Shown: piece by piece, positions 63,001 to 64,000 of the stretch
Layout: each line of letters opens with the position of its first letter
Position numbering within the stretch: position 1 is the first letter of the stretch
Origin: Acidobacteriota bacterium
GTDB lineage: Bacteria > Acidobacteriota > Blastocatellia > Pyrinomonadales > Pyrinomonadaceae
Length of the DNA: 64,000 bases
NCBI GenBank assembly: GCA_019639115.1
Contig: JAHBSM010000004.1
Span: 213,361-277,360, forward strand
Direction of reading: 5' to 3'
Notes under the pieces: generated by a model
Told to the model about the DNA's origin: nothing
What the model saw: the letters and a program-made list of their open reading frames with translations, nothing else
Database searches by the model: none
Program-made: the position numbers and the translations under genes

Positions 63001-63662
63001 AGATACTCGAAGAGACCGTTTATCCGAAATATGCCGAAGTAAAGGCTAAAGCGATACGCGAAAAGCTGCTCGAAGCAAAGCTTGTTTACGGCTATTTTCC
63101 ATGTGCTTCGGACGGGAACGATCTGGTCATTTATCACGACGATGAAAAGACAGAACGGATGCGATTCACGTTCCCTCGTCAGCCGGTCGAGCAACTCGGC
63201 GGGAAAGATCTGTGTCTCGCGGACTATTTCAGGCCCGGAAACGGTGAGAAAGACGTTGTTGCGTTTCAGCTCGTAACGATGGGACAGCGGGCGAGCGAAT
63301 ACTCGGCTGAGTTGTTCAAAGCCGATAATTATCAGGATTATCTGCTGTTCCATGGCCTGTCGGTCGAGGCCGCCGAAGCTCTCGCCGAAATGTGGCACAA
63401 ACGCGTCCGCGAAGAGCTCGGCATCGCCGGGAATGACGCAACTGACCTGAACAAGTTATTTCATCAAGGCTATCAGGGCTCGCGATACAGCTTTGGTTAT
63501 CCTGCGTGCCCGAATCTAGAAGATCAGGCGAAACTCTTCGAACTGCTCGATCCTTCACGCATAGGCGTCGAACTCACGGAGGAATTCCAGCTCGATCCCG
63601 AACAATCGACCTCTGCGATCATCGTTCATCACCCACAGGCGAAATACTTCAACGTCGAATAA
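60093..63662 (+). CDS. metH: Cobalamin-dependent methionine synthase
   Basis: About 1189 residues from the ATG at 60093; a TTG two codons earlier is less likely. Modules in order: homocysteine methyltransferase (about 1-315) with zinc cysteines in MNCGTGPK and C291-C292 of GGCCGTTPEHL; pterin domain (about 335-620, FLIVGERVNASGSKKMRD); B12 cap and Rossmann domain (about 640-845) with axial H732 in KGDVHDIGKNLVD; a 75-residue Ser/Thr/Glu-rich linker (about 849-923); and the AdoMet activation domain ending in RYSFGYPACPNLEDQ. It transfers methyl from methyltetrahydrofolate to homocysteine. The linker is unusually long and contains a repeat-like sequence. Controlled by a SAM-II riboswitch. Confidence 0.97.
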   Translation: MAKGFLDILQERVVVFDGAMGTFLQSLNLSIDEWGGPEFENCSENLLYTRPDAIESVHTAFLEAGCDVIETNSFGGSEVVLTEFGIADKTYDVNFRAAALAKRIASDFSTPDRPRFVAGSIGPGTKLPTLGHIKYRDLKRAYVEQVRGLVEGGSDILIVETCQDLLQTKAALAAIFDHFKQNKVRIPVIAQVTIETFGTMLNGTEIAAALTALEPFPIDVIGMNCGTGPKQMAESLKYLCENSPIAVSVLPNAGLPEVKDGKQHYDETPESFADQVEHFARDYGANIVGGCCGTTPEHLKLVVERVGGMTPKRRDAKLVPSASSIYFQQPYTQDASFLIVGERVNASGSKKMRDLLDAEDWDGLVNLAKSQEKEGAHILDVNVDFVGRDGVADMHELASRLATNVKIPMMFDSTEWEKMEAGLEHAGGKSILNSTNYEDGEERFLKVLDLAKEHGAAVVIGLIDEDGMARTAEDKIKIARRAYKQATEFGIPGHDIFFDSLALPISTGIEEDRKNADETIAAIRQIREEMPEANQILGVSNISFGLSPAARVVLNSVFLHDCVEAGMNSAIVNASKILPLNRFNEHEIDTARDLIYDKRKFDGDVCVYDPLGEFTKMFEGKTAASIKPDISNLPVEERLKEHIIEGEKIGLEDSLKEALGKYPPLDIINNILLDGMKVVGDLFGAGQMQLPFVLQSAEAMKTAVKFLEPFMDRVEGVEKGTMVLATVKGDVHDIGKNLVDIILTNNGYKVVNLGIKQPIDDILRAAAETDCDAIGMSGLLVKSTLIMRDNLEIMNERGVNVPVILGGAALNRRYVDADLIPLYKGKLFYARDAFDGLHAMDELTQRELTTEGTEVTAKKAGETSEEKTQPVASVPAEVVTVADAEDLVGEDAKLGQEAARVSSRSSGDTTHTTRSDTSVLDEVPKAPFYGSKVVEITDLTKVFAFINETALFKGQWQFKQGRKTPEEYAKILEETVYPKYAEVKAKAIREKLLEAKLVYGYFPCASDGNDLVIYHDDEKTERMRFTFPRQPVEQLGGKDLCLADYFRPGNGEKDVVAFQLVTMGQRASEYSAELFKADNYQDYLLFHGLSVEAAEALAEMWHKRVREELGIAGNDATDLNKLFHQGYQGSRYSFGYPACPNLEDQAKLFELLDPSRIGVELTEEFQLDPEQSTSAIIVHHPQAKYFNVE
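62637..62669 (+). repeat. ACAGAGG-type repeat captured in the metH linker
   Basis: ACCACAGAGGGCACAGAGGT followed by CACAGCGAAGAAG consists of degenerate 9-base units of (A/C)CACAGAGG. This resembles a short intergenic repeat seen in many environmental bacterial genomes. Here it is in frame inside metH and codes for TTEGTEVTAKK in the linker before the activation domain. The link to that repeat family is from memory, not a search. Confidence 0.5.
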
Positions 63663-63691
63663 AAAAGAGGCTGTCCTCGCGGACAGCCTCA
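63662..63691 (-). terminator. Convergent terminator between metH and the FG-GAP gene
   Basis: GAGGCTGTCC and GGACAGCCTC form a perfect 10-bp stem with loop TCGC. On the minus strand it is followed by six T residues, making a standard terminator for the 63715 gene; it may also stop metH. Confidence 0.9.
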
Positions 63692-63714
63692 TCAGTGGTA
63701 TACGCGTAGCCGCG

Positions 63715-64000
63715 TTATTGAACCGGGACGTAGCCGGCAGGCACGGGCACGTCGCCCGTAGTGCCGAACTGTGTGGCGTTGAACGCACCGTTCGACGAGT
63801 TGAGCCTGTACCAGACGCCGTTCGACGGGCGATAGACGTCGATGTCGGCCTTGCCGTCGCCGTCGAAATCAGCCGGAGCCGCTATGTCGCCCGTGGATCC
63901 GAAGTTGACGGCCATGAATCCTGCCGTTGACCTCTGTACGAACCACGTGCCGTCGCGGAACACAGCCTGATCGGCCTTACCGTCGCCGTCAAAGTCGCCG
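63715..64000 (-). CDS. FG-GAP/VCBS-repeat protein, C-terminal part
   Basis: The frame is open from the stop at 63715 to the right edge of the window, so only the last 94 or so residues are seen. They contain about two propeller repeats (GDFDGDGKADQAVFRDGTWF, then PADFDGDGKADIDVYRPSNG-x-WY) and end GDVPVPAGYVPVQ. The ending is close to that of the peroxidase fusion at 4868 (VVPAAYVP). The N-terminal domains lie outside the window, so the function of the whole protein is unknown. Confidence 0.8.
   Translation of the reverse strand, partial: GDFDGDGKADQAVFRDGTWFVQRSTAGFMAVNFGSTGDIAAPADFDGDGKADIDVYRPSNGVWYRLNSSNGAFNATQFGTTGDVPVPAGYVPVQ

Overview
The window reads as chromosomal DNA of a Gram-negative acidobacterium, most likely class Blastocatellia (Pyrinomonadaceae-like). 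This is inferred from the gene style and not from any search. The markers are an Oar-like TonB-dependent receptor with an N-terminal carboxypeptidase-regulatory domain, several secreted proteins built on FG-GAP/VCBS-type 'DFDGDG..D.AV.RPS.G.WY' repeats, a CIRCE-controlled groESL operon, an exosortase/EpsI pair and a class II (B12-dependent) ribonucleotide reductase. Coding density is high and both strands are used. I found no tRNA, rRNA, CRISPR array, insertion sequence or prophage.

Layout. 1-12 kb: 3' end of mpl, dacB, a di-haem peroxidase fused to an FG-GAP propeller, nrdJ, a polysaccharide deacetylase/GNAT pair, and a divergent polyprenyl synthase-exosortase-EpsI operon. 12-25 kb: small secreted proteins, groESL with its sigma70-type promoter and CIRCE operator, a MOSC protein, purC, a HEAT-repeat membrane protein, uvrB and a second FG-GAP protein. 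25-28.7 kb: FAD-linked oxidase, HAD hydrolase and a helical-repeat protein. 28.7-44 kb: a peptidoglycan-sugar salvage locus. 44-47 kb: a Cpx-like envelope-stress module. 47-59 kb: a long minus-strand run (TPR protein, CocE/NonD hydrolase, acyl-ACP synthetase/ACP/acyltransferase fusion, FAD protein, c-di-AMP riboswitch, lipid kinase, Xaa-Pro aminopeptidase, NHL/M23 lipoprotein). 59-64 kb: a DUF937 protein, metH behind a SAM-II riboswitch, and a third FG-GAP protein cut by the window end.

The most coherent system lies at 28.7-44 kb. A minus-strand operon (kinase, murQ, Na+/solute symporter, nagZ, lysA-like) diverges from a plus-strand series (LysR regulator, a fused serine hydrolase/DUF1343 enzyme resembling AmiE+NamZ, a TonB-dependent receptor, nagA). 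Together these could strip stem peptides from murein, release MurNAc and GlcNAc, import them without a PTS, phosphorylate them, cleave the MurNAc ether and deacetylate GlcNAc-6-P. The lysA-like gene could turn released meso-DAP into lysine. The mpl and dacB genes at the left edge belong to the same theme.

Three RNA or operator elements outside the protein genes deserve attention: a ydaO/yuaA-type c-di-AMP riboswitch (about 54.55-54.68 kb, minus strand), a SAM-II riboswitch with its own promoter and terminator in front of metH, and a GTAAA-N5-GTAA CpxR-like box between the cpxP-like and cpxRA-like genes.
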